64,000 bases of DNA from an uncultured Cytophagales bacterium (GTDB lineage Bacteria; Bacteroidota; Bacteroidia; Cytophagales; Thermonemataceae): positions 62,001-126,000 of the forward strand of contig CALLAC010000001.1 of assembly GCA_938002655.1 (NCBI GenBank), in the 5' to 3' direction. Made by a program: the position numbers and the translations under genes. Positions 50,027 through 59,973 of the stretch are shown here, piece after piece. The notes beneath the pieces were generated by a model. It did not search any database. It was not told where the DNA came from and saw nothing but the letters and a program-made list of their open reading frames with translations. How positions within the stretch are numbered: the stretch's first letter is position 1; each line of letters starts with the position of its first letter.

Positions 50027-52528
50027 ATGTTTGAGGATACTCCTGCTGAAAAAACGACACTTTTTGCAGATGTAATTCTGCCCTTACCTATTCCCAAACT
50101 TTTTACTTATCGCATTCCTTTCGAACTCAATGCAATTGTACAAGTTGGGGCAAGGGTTATTGTGCAATTTGGAAATAAAAAGGTGCTAACAGCAGTTATC
50201 GCCAAATTACATCAAACTCCACCCCAACATTATCAAGCAAAATATATTCTAGAACTATTAGATACTGAACCTGTTGTTACCTTCAAACAAATAGAACTAT
50301 TTCAATGGCTTGCAGACTATTATCTTTGTACCATAGGCGAAGTACTGAATGTCGCTTTACCTTCGGGAATGAAAATTACCAGCCAATCCATGATTGAGCT
50401 CAATCCTAATATTGCTTGGGAAAGTTTAGAACTCTCAGAAAAAGAAGAAAAATTGCTCCAATTGCTCAAAGAAAAGAAAACTCTTTCTTACAACGAAGCC
50501 GCTGTATTTTTAGAACTCAAAAATATTTATCACATCATCAAATCGCTTTCGCAAAAAGAGCTTATCATTGTATACGAGGAAGTAAAAGAACGCTATCAAC
50601 CTAAAAAAGTAAAAAAAGTACGCCTTACAAGAGATTATTTGGATAAAGCAGACCTCGAGAAACTTTTCAAATATTTAGAGCAAAAAGAAAGCAAGCAATT
50701 AGATGTTTTGCTTTTGTATTTACGAAATGTACCTGTTTTTAAGGATTGGACACTCAACGAAAATGGTTTAGAAAAATCTATTTTTCGCTCTAACCCTCAT
50801 ATTTCCAATTCTTCTTTGGAAACACTTATCAAGAATAGAGTTTTTGAAGAATTTGAAGTAATTGTTTCACGATTTGCTGATATTCAGCCTGCTGATAGTT
50901 ACGAGCTAAAACTTACTGCCGAACAAAGTGAGGTGGTAGATAAAATTATGGATTTATTTGCCGAAAAAGATACTGTATTATTGCACGGCATTACAGGCAG
51001 TGGAAAGACTGAAATTTACATTGACTTAATTCAGAAAGTGCTTGATTCTGGCTCACAAGTCTTGTATCTTTTACCTGAAATAGCTCTTACTACACAAATT
51101 GTAGCCCGCTTGCGAAAAATATTTGGCGATAAAATGGGCGTATATCATTCCAAATTTTCTGACAATGAAAGGGTAGAGGTTTGGAAAGGAGTACTTGGGC
51201 AGAAGTTTTCTTTTGTAGTAGGCGTAAGGTCGGCAGTATTTTTACCCTTTGATAATTTAGGCTTAATTATTGTTGATGAAGAACACGAACCTTCATACAA
51301 ACAGCAAGAACCAGCTCCTCGCTATCATGCTCGCGATGTAGCAGTAATGATAGCTCATCTGCAACATGCCAAAGTGCTTTTGGGCTCAGCTACACCTGCT
51401 ATTGAAACTTACTACAATGCTCAAATAGGTAAATATGGATTTGTTGCTTTACGCAAACGCTTTGGCAATGCTCAAATGCCTGAAATTGAAATTGTTGATA
51501 TGAAAGAGCAACGTAAGCAAAAGAAAATCAGGCAAAACTATTCCGAGCCGCTTTTGCAACATATCCAAGAAGCTATCCAAAGGCAAGAGCAAGTTATTCT
51601 TTTCCAAAACCGACGTGGCTACTCGCCTTATATCAATTGTGTAGATTGCGGCTGGATTCCCAAGTGCTCCAACTGCAATGTAAGCCTTGTGTATCATCAG
51701 CACGCAGGTGAATTGCGTTGTCATTACTGTGGTTTCAAAATGGCTACTCCGCAAACTTGTTTTGCTTGTGGTTCTACCAAAATAAAAAGTGTGGGCTATG
51801 GTACTGAAAAATTAGAAGATGATTTGAAACTGCTTTTGCCACATATACGTGTGCGTAGAATGGATTTGGACACTACCCGCCAGAAAAATGCTTATCAAAA
51901 CCTTATACAAGAGTTTGAGGCAGGGCAAATTGATGTGCTCGTAGGTACACAAATGGTAAGCAAAGGATTAGATTTTGATAAGGTAAGCCTTGTAGGTATT
52001 TTTGATACAGATAGGCTTTTGTATTTTGCTGATTTTCGTTCACAAGAGCGTGCTTTTCAATTGCTTACGCAAGTAAGTGGTAGGGCAGGAAGAAGAGAAA
52101 CACAGGGCAAAGTAATTGTGCAAACCAACAATCCCCAAAATGCAACTCTACAAAAAATAAAAACCAATGACTATGAAAAATTTTACGAAGAAGAAATCTT
52201 AGAACGAGAAAAATATCACTATCCGCCCTTTTCAAGACTTATTCGGATTGCTGTAAAGCACAGAGAAAAAGATTTTGCCCAAGACGCCTCTTTATACCTT
52301 GCCGAACTACTACGTGAGCAACTTGGCAAGCCTCGTGTATTAGGACCCGAAGCCCCACTGATTGATAGAGTTCGCAATCAGTATATCAAGCACATACTTA
52401 TCAAATTAGAACGCGAGAAAATCAATTTGAAGGCTGTCAAGAATTTTATCGCCCAACAATGCCAAAAAGTAATGTTGGATAAACGCTTCAAAAGCGTACA
52501 AGTAGTAATAGATGTAGACCCTGTTTGA
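50027..52528 (+). CDS. priA: Primosomal replication restart helicase PriA
   Basis: About 833 residues. N-terminal DNA-binding part with VILPLPIPKLFTYRIPFELN; helicase motifs GITGSGKTEIYIDLIQ (Walker A, about 320), LIIVDEEHEP (Walker B, about 415) and VSGRAGR; and the PriA zinc region with CVDCGWIPKCSNC and CHYCG...CFACGS, eight cysteines in four pairs. It unwinds stalled forks and reloads the replisome. The ATG at 50027 is chosen because the -7 box TATCTTTG (50004-50011) overlaps the upstream TTG. Confidence 0.96.
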   Translation: MFEDTPAEKTTLFADVILPLPIPKLFTYRIPFELNAIVQVGARVIVQFGNKKVLTAVIAKLHQTPPQHYQAKYILELLDTEPVVTFKQIELFQWLADYYLCTIGEVLNVALPSGMKITSQSMIELNPNIAWESLELSEKEEKLLQLLKEKKTLSYNEAAVFLELKNIYHIIKSLSQKELIIVYEEVKERYQPKKVKKVRLTRDYLDKADLEKLFKYLEQKESKQLDVLLLYLRNVPVFKDWTLNENGLEKSIFRSNPHISNSSLETLIKNRVFEEFEVIVSRFADIQPADSYELKLTAEQSEVVDKIMDLFAEKDTVLLHGITGSGKTEIYIDLIQKVLDSGSQVLYLLPEIALTTQIVARLRKIFGDKMGVYHSKFSDNERVEVWKGVLGQKFSFVVGVRSAVFLPFDNLGLIIVDEEHEPSYKQQEPAPRYHARDVAVMIAHLQHAKVLLGSATPAIETYYNAQIGKYGFVALRKRFGNAQMPEIEIVDMKEQRKQKKIRQNYSEPLLQHIQEAIQRQEQVILFQNRRGYSPYINCVDCGWIPKCSNCNVSLVYHQHAGELRCHYCGFKMATPQTCFACGSTKIKSVGYGTEKLEDDLKLLLPHIRVRRMDLDTTRQKNAYQNLIQEFEAGQIDVLVGTQMVSKGLDFDKVSLVGIFDTDRLLYFADFRSQERAFQLLTQVSGRAGRRETQGKVIVQTNNPQNATLQKIKTNDYEKFYEEEILEREKYHYPPFSRLIRIAVKHREKDFAQDASLYLAELLREQLGKPRVLGPEAPLIDRVRNQYIKHILIKLEREKINLKAVKNFIAQQCQKVMLDKRFKSVQVVIDVDPV

Positions 52529-52540
52529 TTGTGAGATTAC

Positions 52541-54841
52541 CTATTTGCTTACTTTTTGTATGTTTGTTTTGCCATTGCTACACACTATTTTTACAATGTA
52601 AATACTTTTGGGCAAATCACCAACCCAAATGCTATTGGTTTGGGTAGCTTCCAAAATCACTTGCCCTAATTGGTTGTAGAGTAAAATCTTTTCAATAAGA
52701 ACACTTGAACGGACATTGAGCGTATTTTCAACAGGGTTGGGGTATAACAAAAACTCCTGATCGGATTGTAAATAGTTTATGGAGTCAAAGGTGGTGAATT
52801 TCCAAGTATTTTGTCCTGAAAATCCTGTAAAAAAGTTCATCATTCTATCTCGAATAGCTCCATTTTCCATTTCTACGAAATAGCTTTGAGCAGGTTCAAA
52901 GTTTTGAGGTGTTTTGAAACGCAATTTTCTACCGCTAATATTTACTCCTGTATCACGTATTTCAAATTCGTGAAAAATTGCATTGTTTTCGACATTTTTT
53001 ATCCAAATTCTGCCCGAACCTGCAAAAATATTTTCATCAAAAATGATTTCCAAAGGGCTGTCTAAAACGACCTGACTGGCCAAATGGGCAGGGCGGAGTT
53101 CAACAATCTGGGGAGGAGTATCTTCTACAATCAGAGTATTGTCGTAAGAAAGAGTACTTTTGGCAACTAAAAATACACGCGGGTCAAAACTGATACTTGC
53201 TACTTGTGTAGGAAAAGAGATTATATGTTTTTGAAAATTCGCATTTTGGGCAAATCGTATGATGGTAGTATTGCCATTGATGTCGGTGATAGCAAGTTCA
53301 AAAGGCATCTTGAAAAAAGGTGTAACCGAAGGTTTAGAAGTGCTTTGCTCTGAAATGAGATGAAGGTAGCCATCTTTCCAGTTCCAAGTAATTTGGTAGG
53401 TAGGATACCCTTCGCCTCTGAACCATTGAGGCAGAAAATCTTGTGTGAGATTTACTCCTGTTACGTTTTGCACTACTTCTGCAAAAAGATTGTAATTGAC
53501 GTTTTGATGTTTGTAGGTATTGGTAAAAGTACTTATTGCTTGCCAAAAAAGAGCATCATTATTCACAAGGTAGCGGATCATATGTATCAGACAAGCTCCT
53601 TTTTGATAGATAAGTCGGTTATCAAACATTGCGGTGGTATTGAGCGAATCAGTAAGATAAACACTGCCGCCAGGCTGGCTCATTACATTATTTCGCCAAT
53701 TGTTATAGGTATTCTGAGCAGAAGCAAGACTTACAAAATGCTCACGATACAAGTATTCGGAATAAGTAGCAAAACCTTCGGTGAGCCCTATTTCGCTGAA
53801 AGAAAAAAGTGTGAGAGCATCTCCAAACCACTGATGAGCAAGTTCGTGGGCAATTACGGTATTCGGAAAGCTCATCATAGAAGACATAGTTTGGTTTTCG
53901 AGATAAAAGTTGTGTGGTACTTGGCAATGTCCGTACTTTTCATCGGCAAATGGATATTCGCCAAAAAGCTCGCAGAATTTTTCAAGCGTAGCTTTGGTTT
54001 GATTTAAATTGGTTTGATTGGCACTAACAGAGGTATTGTCGTAGAGATAATTGATAATTGGGATAGTTTTGGCATTGAAATTGGCATTTACAACATAATC
54101 GACGTATTCGCCTACGGCAAAAGAAATTAAATAGTAGGCTGTGGGATATTTACTTTCCCATTCATAACGTAATTTTCCGCCGCCAACATTCACAATTCGC
54201 TTTAATAATCCTTGCGAGCCTACTCGGTTGGTGGCAGAAGTAGTGATATACACCTTTACTGAGTCGGCTTTATCAGCAAGAATTTGCTTGACGGGCATCC
54301 AGTCGGCAGTGCCATAGGGTTGGCTCATTGTGTAAGTATATTTTTTGCCGTTGGGGGCAATTCTTTGGCAAAAGCCTGCATCAGGGTTGCTGTTATCTAC
54401 GGGTCCATTGCCACTGTAATAGATAATTGCCTCAAAAAGTTCACCTTCGTCGATAACACTTGTTAAGTTTACTTGAATTTCGTTATTGGTACGTGAAATA
54501 GCAGTACCTGTATGCGTAACATTCTTGACAACCACTGAGCTGATGGTATAGTTGGGGTGCAACTCAAAAGCAAAAGTAGTGATATCGGCATTGGCTTGGG
54601 CAAAAATACGTACATTGCCCGAAATAAAAGTAGTATTAGTTTCTACGTTGAGGTTCAGGTGATACTGCTTTACATCGTAAAGCATCATTTTGTTGTAGAG
54701 GTCTTGCGAAAAATTTAGCCTTTCGTTTTGCAAGCGAGCTAAATAGCTACGATGCAAGTAAGCCTCTTCAAGAAGCTGAGCTGGAATGGTAGAAAAAAGA
54801 AAAAAACTAAAAATAAACGTAAGAATTCGTTTCATAAGCAT
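52541..54841 (-). CDS. Secreted M1-family aminopeptidase with Ig-like and T9SS sorting domains
   Basis: About 766 residues starting MLMKRILTFIFSFFLFSTIPA (signal peptide). The peptidase domain carries the substrate motif LENQTM and the zinc site HELAHQWFGD with the second-shell glutamate in LTEGFATYSEYLY. Residues about 585-680 form a SbsA/Big_5-like Ig domain (EIIFDENIFAGSGRIWIKN), and the last 70 a type A T9SS sorting domain (FLLYPNPVENTLNV through SNGKTNIQKVSK). It should be secreted through T9SS and trim peptides from extracellular proteins, perhaps together with the subtilase. Confidence 0.93.
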   Translation of the reverse strand: MLMKRILTFIFSFFLFSTIPAQLLEEAYLHRSYLARLQNERLNFSQDLYNKMMLYDVKQYHLNLNVETNTTFISGNVRIFAQANADITTFAFELHPNYTISSVVVKNVTHTGTAISRTNNEIQVNLTSVIDEGELFEAIIYYSGNGPVDNSNPDAGFCQRIAPNGKKYTYTMSQPYGTADWMPVKQILADKADSVKVYITTSATNRVGSQGLLKRIVNVGGGKLRYEWESKYPTAYYLISFAVGEYVDYVVNANFNAKTIPIINYLYDNTSVSANQTNLNQTKATLEKFCELFGEYPFADEKYGHCQVPHNFYLENQTMSSMMSFPNTVIAHELAHQWFGDALTLFSFSEIGLTEGFATYSEYLYREHFVSLASAQNTYNNWRNNVMSQPGGSVYLTDSLNTTAMFDNRLIYQKGACLIHMIRYLVNNDALFWQAISTFTNTYKHQNVNYNLFAEVVQNVTGVNLTQDFLPQWFRGEGYPTYQITWNWKDGYLHLISEQSTSKPSVTPFFKMPFELAITDINGNTTIIRFAQNANFQKHIISFPTQVASISFDPRVFLVAKSTLSYDNTLIVEDTPPQIVELRPAHLASQVVLDSPLEIIFDENIFAGSGRIWIKNVENNAIFHEFEIRDTGVNISGRKLRFKTPQNFEPAQSYFVEMENGAIRDRMMNFFTGFSGQNTWKFTTFDSINYLQSDQEFLLYPNPVENTLNVRSSVLIEKILLYNQLGQVILEATQTNSIWVGDLPKSIYIVKIVCSNGKTNIQKVSK

Positions 54842-54997
54842 TTTGCAAAAAATTTTGCTCAAATTACAAATTTTTTTATTGTTCTATGTAACTTTTTGAA
54901 ATTTTTTGCGTAATCAAAGTAAAAGGCTACTCTTCTTGTCTTGTGACGAATGCGGTATTTCGGTAGAGTTAAATGAAAAACTTTATTTCGGTTGGCT

Positions 54998-55067
54998 GCA
55001 AAAAAACGAAAAGCCCGCAAGAAACTTCCGGGCATTTCAGTAGAGCTTAAATCTCAAACTTTATTTC
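54998..55067 (-). ncRNA. Candidate small RNA (promoter-to-terminator unit)
   Basis: Minus strand: TTTG (55100-55103), 19-base spacer, TAATTTTG (55073-55080) predicts a start near 55066. The unit ends in hairpin GCCCG / CGGGC (55013-55033) followed by TTTTCGTTTTTTT. No known RNA family is recognised and expression is not shown. Confidence 0.4.
55013..55033 (-). terminator. Terminator of the candidate small RNA
   Basis: Five-bp GC-rich stem GCCCG / CGGGC with a loop that can extend the pairing (AAG/CTT), then a T-rich tail on the minus strand. Confidence 0.6.
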
Positions 55068-55306
55068 CATTGCAAAATTAAATAAATTTTGCTTGTTTAC
55101 AAAAAAATCTTTATTTTTTTGCAAAATACCGATTGCAAAAATTGTATTTTTCAATCTTAAAATTGAAATTTATCTTGCAAAAAAGTGTATTTAATTACTA
55201 AAATTTTGCACGTTTATGAGTATTTTACTTTGTAAAGTGCTCATTTTGTTAAAGTTAAAAAAACTAATGCTTTGATTTTGAGATTTAAAAAAACATGTGT
55301 AACTTT

Positions 55307-56344
55307 TTATTTCTTTTTTTGAAAATGTTGCCAGCCTTGTGCTTGTATTTTTACCAAACTTCCTGAACGCAAAACTAACTGAACGTCTTTTTCAGGTTCG
55401 GTAAAGTAGCCAATGGTACTAATTTCAGGGTGTAGTTTGATTTTCTCGTAATCTTCTTGCCTGATGCTGAAAAGCAATTCGTAGTCTTCGCCACCATTCA
55501 AGGCGGCAGTAATAGGCGAAATATTAAAATCATTGATAGCAGTGTCGTAAGTTTCTTGGGCTATGGGGAGTTTGTCTTCGTAAACCATTGCACCTAAGCC
55601 TGATTGTGTACACAGATGCAGAATTTCAGAAGCTAATCCGTCAGAAATATCAATCATAGCAGTAGGAACAACTTTCAAATCAGCAAGTTCGTAGATTATA
55701 TCGGTACGAGCTTCGGGGCGAAGTTGCCTGCGTACCACATAATCTCTGCCTTCGAGTTGGGGTTGCATATCAGGATTGGCTAAAAAGACCTGTTTTTCAC
55801 GTTCTAGTACTTGCAAGCCCATATAAGCGGCTCCTAAATCTCCTGTAACACAAATAATATCGCCTTTGTGGGCTGTATTACGATAAGTGATTTTTTCTTT
55901 TTCAACCTCTCCCAAAGCCACTACCGAAATGAAAAGTCCGCTTCGTGAGGCAGTTGTATCGCCACCTACCAAATCTACTTTGTAGTTTTGGCAAGCTGTA
56001 TGTATGCCTTGGTAAATTTCTTGCAGAGTCTCTATCGAAAAACGATTGCTGACTGCCAAAGAAACTAGCACCTGCGTAGGGTGAGCGTTCATTGCGGCAA
56101 TATCTGAAATATTAACGGCTATGGCTTTGTAGCCCAAATGTTTCAGAGGCATATAGGTCAAATCAAAGTGTATGCCTTCTACAAGCAAATCAGTAGAGCA
56201 AACTAAATATTTTTCACCGATATCCCATACAGAGGCGTCATCACCTACACCTTTGATGGTTTGTGGATGAAAGAGTTTGGTTTTTTCGGTAAGAACTTTT
56301 ATCAAACCAAATTCGCCAAGCGTGCTGATTTCTGTGCGTTTCAT
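55307..56344 (-). CDS. thiL: Thiamine-monophosphate kinase
   Basis: 345 residues of the ThiL/PurM-like fold. Conserved blocks are GEFGLIKVLTEKTKL, KGVGDDASVW with the metal-binding Asp pair, LVCSTDLLVEGIHFDLTYMP, VSLAVSNRFSIETL, and LVGGDTTASRSGLFISVVAL. It phosphorylates thiamine monophosphate to the diphosphate cofactor using ATP. The ATG is the only good start. No thi operon is nearby and no TPP riboswitch is visible upstream. It follows the RND terminator, so it must have its own promoter. Confidence 0.95.
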   Translation of the reverse strand: MKRTEISTLGEFGLIKVLTEKTKLFHPQTIKGVGDDASVWDIGEKYLVCSTDLLVEGIHFDLTYMPLKHLGYKAIAVNISDIAAMNAHPTQVLVSLAVSNRFSIETLQEIYQGIHTACQNYKVDLVGGDTTASRSGLFISVVALGEVEKEKITYRNTAHKGDIICVTGDLGAAYMGLQVLEREKQVFLANPDMQPQLEGRDYVVRRQLRPEARTDIIYELADLKVVPTAMIDISDGLASEILHLCTQSGLGAMVYEDKLPIAQETYDTAINDFNISPITAALNGGEDYELLFSIRQEDYEKIKLHPEISTIGYFTEPEKDVQLVLRSGSLVKIQAQGWQHFQKKK

Positions 56345-56372
56345 TAGGAAAAAATATATATGTTTTCAAAAA

Positions 56373-56399
56373 GAGGACTTCGCTGAAAAGCGAAGCCTC
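56373..56399 (-). terminator. Terminator of the RND efflux operon
   Basis: Hairpin GAGGaCTTCGCT / AGCGAAGcCTC with a GAAA-type loop and one internal mismatch. T-runs follow on both strands; on the minus strand it ends the efflux operon before thiL. Confidence 0.82.
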
Positions 56400-56440
56400 T
56401 GTTTTTTTTACAAGCAAAGTTAGTAAAAGAAATGAAAATT

Positions 56441-59400
56441 CTATCGTACGATTTCCACTTCCGATTCTTCTTTTTTGTACAAAGAACCATTACTTGAAAG
56501 TACTGTTTCTGTTTCTTTTTTGGCAAAGAGTTTTTGTAAACGCATTTTCAAGTTTTGGGCAATCCAGTACATAAGGGGAACAAGTAGCAAAGTAAGTATA
56601 GTAGCAAAGCTCAGTCCGTAGATCATTGTCCAGGCGAGTGGTCCCCAGAAAGCTACGCTATCGCCTCCCAAATAGATATTGGGATTACCTTCGGCAAAAA
56701 GCGTTGCAAAGTCAATATTAAAGCCAATAGCAAGGGGGATAAGTCCTAAAATGGTAGACGTGGCAGTCATCAGCACAGGTGTCATCCGTTCTTTACCGGC
56801 CTCAATAATGGCTTCTCGGAGTGAGTATCCTCTTGCACGAAGCAAGTCAATAAATTCAATCAGTAGAATGCCATTTTTTACAGCTATACCTGCCAGCGAA
56901 ACAATTCCTACGCCAGTCATTACTATGGATATTTTCATGCCTGTAATAGCAATACCTAACAGCACCCCTATAATGCTAAACAGTATTTGAGCCAAGATAA
57001 TAAGTACTCGCGAGAAAGAGTTGAACTGCAAAAGCAAAATCGTAATAATAATTGCCACTGCAATAATAAGAGCAAAACTCAAAAAACTTTGTGTTTCTTT
57101 TTGTTGTTCTTGCTCGCCTCCCATACTTATATTGATAGTTTCAGGCAGGTTGTATTTATCTTTGAAAACAGCGATTTGCTTTTCTACTTCTTGCACCACA
57201 GCGGCGGGGTTGTAGCCTGCCAAAATATTGGAAGAAAGTGTGATGATTTTTTTATTGTTTTTACGCTTGATACCTCCAAAAGTGTTGTCATATTTCAAAT
57301 CGGCTATTGCTGAAATAGGCACCTGTCTCAAAACGCCTCCTTTTGCCATATCTCGGAAAGTAATTTTATGATTGATGAGAGCGGCGAGGTTATCGCGTTG
57401 TTCTTTGTTGTAGCGAAGCATAATGGGGTATTCGTCTTCGCCTTCTTTGAACTTGGATACTTCTTTTCCTAAAATAGCAGTGCTAATTTCGCTACCAATT
57501 TGTCCCGTATAAATTCCTTCACGTAAAGCTCTTTCTCTATCAATCACTACACGCAACTGGGGTTTATTTTTCTGAATATCGGATTGGAGCTTTTCAACGC
57601 CTGCGATTTGCTGATTTTCCAAAAAGGCTTGAAGCGAATCGCCTACCATAATGAGTTCATCTAAATCTTCACCTGTAATTTCTACGGCAATAGGCTTTCC
57701 TGTGGGCGGTCCGTTGCGTTCTTTTTCTACGGCAACCTTGATAGTATGGGGCAGTTCTATACTTTCTATTTCCTTACGAATTTTATCCATGTATTCCCAA
57801 GTAGATTGCCCATTACGTTTGGCAAACTCTACAAAAGCAATTTGTATTTTTCCTTTGTGTGGCTGTGGGCTACGGTCGTTTTGGTCTTCACTTGCCCCAA
57901 TAGTAACATTCGTAATTACAGAAGTTACCAAAGGATTGGGTTGGTTGTTGGGGAAAAGTACAGCATTCACACGTTTTTCCAAAACTTTCATCACCGAATC
58001 GGTGTAAGTTTGGTCTGTACCAATAGGAAGCGTAGCATAAACATAAATGAAATTCGGTTCGGCTTGTGGGAAAAACTCTACTGCTGGCTTACGCAAACCT
58101 ATGGCAATGAAGCTGAAAATAAACAAGAAAACAGCCCCCACCATAATCCAAGCAGGACGTTTGCCTTGTAATGTCCAAGATACCAAATTTTTGTATGCAT
58201 TTTGGGCCTTGGGCCAAAGTTTGTTTTGGAAAGCAAAAATAATTTTACTCAACACATATTTACTCAAAAGAAACAAAACAAACACTGTGAAAGTAAAATT
58301 GCCCAAGCCCTTTGAACCTGCAAGATGGAAAATGGTGCCTAAAAGGAAGAAAATAACCCCAACCCAAATTGTACCTTTGTTGCGTTGATAAAAATTGCCG
58401 ACTTTGCTTTGGGAAGAAACCTGATGAGGTTTCATAAAATCTACTGCAAATACAGGGTTGATAATGTAAGCTACAATCAGTGAAGCTACCAAAGTAACAA
58501 TCAGGGTTACAGGTAAAAAGTACATAAACTTGCCTACAATACCAGGCCAAAAAGCAAGCGGAATAAATGGAGCCAATGTGGTAGCAGTTCCTGCAAGTAC
58601 AGGAACAAATACCTCACCTGCGGCAGTTTTGGCGGCAGTTTTGATAGGTACTTTGCCATTGTTAAAAATGCGGTGTGTATTTTCAATCACTACAATGGCA
58701 TCATCTACTACTACTCCTAAAGCCAAAAGAAAGGCAAAAAGTACGATAAAATTCAGCGTAAAACCAATGGTAGGGAAAATCAGAAAGGCTAAAGCTACCG
58801 ATAAAGGTACAGAAAGAGCCACAAAAATAGCATTGGTTACCCCCATAAAAAACATCAAAATCACAGTAACCAAAATAAAGCCAATGATAATGGTATTGAT
58901 TAGGTCGTGTAGAGTAACACGTGTATTTTTGGATTGGTCTCCTGTGAAGTCTATTGCCAGAGCGGCAGGCAATTTGTTTTCGGCTTGCAACTGAGCAACT
59001 AATTCTTTGATTTTGTCTGCGGCAGAAATCAAGTTTTCTCCTCCTTTTTTAATTACGCTCAACGTCACTACGGGCTTACCATTCATACGAGCAAAACTTT
59101 CCTGCTCTTTGAAGCCATCTTTTACTTCGGCAATATCTTTCAGGTAGATGTTGCCACCTAAACCGCTTCCTACTACTAGGTTCTTGATAGTTTCTACATC
59201 TTTGAACTCTCCTGAAATATTTACTGAACGCCTTACGCCATCAATTTGAATAGTACCTCCGGGAATAGTAACATTTTCAGAACTCAAAGCTCGCTCAATA
59301 TCACTAAAAGAAATGGTTGCCGCTTCCATTTTGTACTTATCTACATTGATTTGGATTTCTCTATCCAAAGCTCCGATAATATCAACGCGACGGATTTCGG

Positions 59401-59926
59401 GGAAACCTTCAATTTTTTCTTCCAAAACTTCTGCATATTTTTTGAGCCTATCCAAGCCAAAATCTCCTGAAATATTCACATACATTATCGGAAACTCTGA
59501 GAAATCAATTTCTTGAATAACAGGCTCTTTGCGAAGCGAGCTATTAGGCAATTTGGGCTTGGCTTTGTCGACAGCGTCTTTTACACGTTGTTTGGCTTCT
59601 GCTACGCTTACATTGGTACCAAATTCAACGATAATGGACGAAAAACTTTCTACAGAGTTGGAGGTTACTTTTTTGATATCTTTAACAGACTTCAGCTCGT
59701 CTTCAATGGGTTTGGTAACCAAGTTTTCCATATCTTTGGGCGAAGCACCTACGTACGTATTCTGCACGTAAATGGTAGGCACAACAATATCGGGAAACTG
59801 CTCTTTGGGAATTTTCTCGTACGAATACAAACCCGCTATTACCAAAAAGATGGTAATGGCATAAATGACGGTTTTATTATCTATTGCCCAGCTGGAAGCA
59901 AAAAATTCTTTGACTTTGTGGTTCAT
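56441..59926 (-). CDS. RND efflux pump inner-membrane transporter (HAE1/AcrB-like)
   Basis: 1,161 residues, longer than the usual 1,040. Twelve membrane helices in two blocks: the first after the N-terminal helix (NKTVIYAITIFLVIAGLYSY), the second with ALGVVVDDAIVVIENTHRIF carrying the paired Asp residues of the proton relay. Pore domains include IPKEQFPDIVVPTIYVQNTY and SNSVESFSSIIVEFG. It forms a trimer that, with the adaptor and TolC-like protein encoded upstream, exports drugs or other toxic compounds. The additional length comes partly from an extended cytoplasmic tail (AKKETETVLSSNGSLYKKEE). Confidence 0.94.
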   Translation of the reverse strand: MNHKVKEFFASSWAIDNKTVIYAITIFLVIAGLYSYEKIPKEQFPDIVVPTIYVQNTYVGASPKDMENLVTKPIEDELKSVKDIKKVTSNSVESFSSIIVEFGTNVSVAEAKQRVKDAVDKAKPKLPNSSLRKEPVIQEIDFSEFPIMYVNISGDFGLDRLKKYAEVLEEKIEGFPEIRRVDIIGALDREIQINVDKYKMEAATISFSDIERALSSENVTIPGGTIQIDGVRRSVNISGEFKDVETIKNLVVGSGLGGNIYLKDIAEVKDGFKEQESFARMNGKPVVTLSVIKKGGENLISAADKIKELVAQLQAENKLPAALAIDFTGDQSKNTRVTLHDLINTIIIGFILVTVILMFFMGVTNAIFVALSVPLSVALAFLIFPTIGFTLNFIVLFAFLLALGVVVDDAIVVIENTHRIFNNGKVPIKTAAKTAAGEVFVPVLAGTATTLAPFIPLAFWPGIVGKFMYFLPVTLIVTLVASLIVAYIINPVFAVDFMKPHQVSSQSKVGNFYQRNKGTIWVGVIFFLLGTIFHLAGSKGLGNFTFTVFVLFLLSKYVLSKIIFAFQNKLWPKAQNAYKNLVSWTLQGKRPAWIMVGAVFLFIFSFIAIGLRKPAVEFFPQAEPNFIYVYATLPIGTDQTYTDSVMKVLEKRVNAVLFPNNQPNPLVTSVITNVTIGASEDQNDRSPQPHKGKIQIAFVEFAKRNGQSTWEYMDKIRKEIESIELPHTIKVAVEKERNGPPTGKPIAVEITGEDLDELIMVGDSLQAFLENQQIAGVEKLQSDIQKNKPQLRVVIDRERALREGIYTGQIGSEISTAILGKEVSKFKEGEDEYPIMLRYNKEQRDNLAALINHKITFRDMAKGGVLRQVPISAIADLKYDNTFGGIKRKNNKKIITLSSNILAGYNPAAVVQEVEKQIAVFKDKYNLPETINISMGGEQEQQKETQSFLSFALIIAVAIIITILLLQFNSFSRVLIILAQILFSIIGVLLGIAITGMKISIVMTGVGIVSLAGIAVKNGILLIEFIDLLRARGYSLREAIIEAGKERMTPVLMTATSTILGLIPLAIGFNIDFATLFAEGNPNIYLGGDSVAFWGPLAWTMIYGLSFATILTLLLVPLMYWIAQNLKMRLQKLFAKKETETVLSSNGSLYKKEESEVEIVR

Positions 59927-59973
59927 AACAGTATAAATTGAAGTGTAAGCTTACTTTTTGACAAACTTTAACT

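Larger units (their letters stand above)
54842..55306. other. Long gene-free stretch with duplicated segment and possible small RNA
   Basis: About 460 AT-rich bases without a convincing ORF. A segment with ATTTC-GTAGAG-TTAAAT and ACTTTATTTC occurs twice, 77-78 bases apart (54957-55003 and 55034-55077). On the minus strand a good promoter (55073-55103) and an intrinsic-type terminator (55013-55033) would yield a short transcript of about 65-70 bases. The rest shows nothing I recognise. Confidence 0.5.

Noticed and set aside
59513-59941. Plus-strand open frames opposite the RND transporter
   Set aside because: Antisense shadows of a strongly supported HAE1-type gene.
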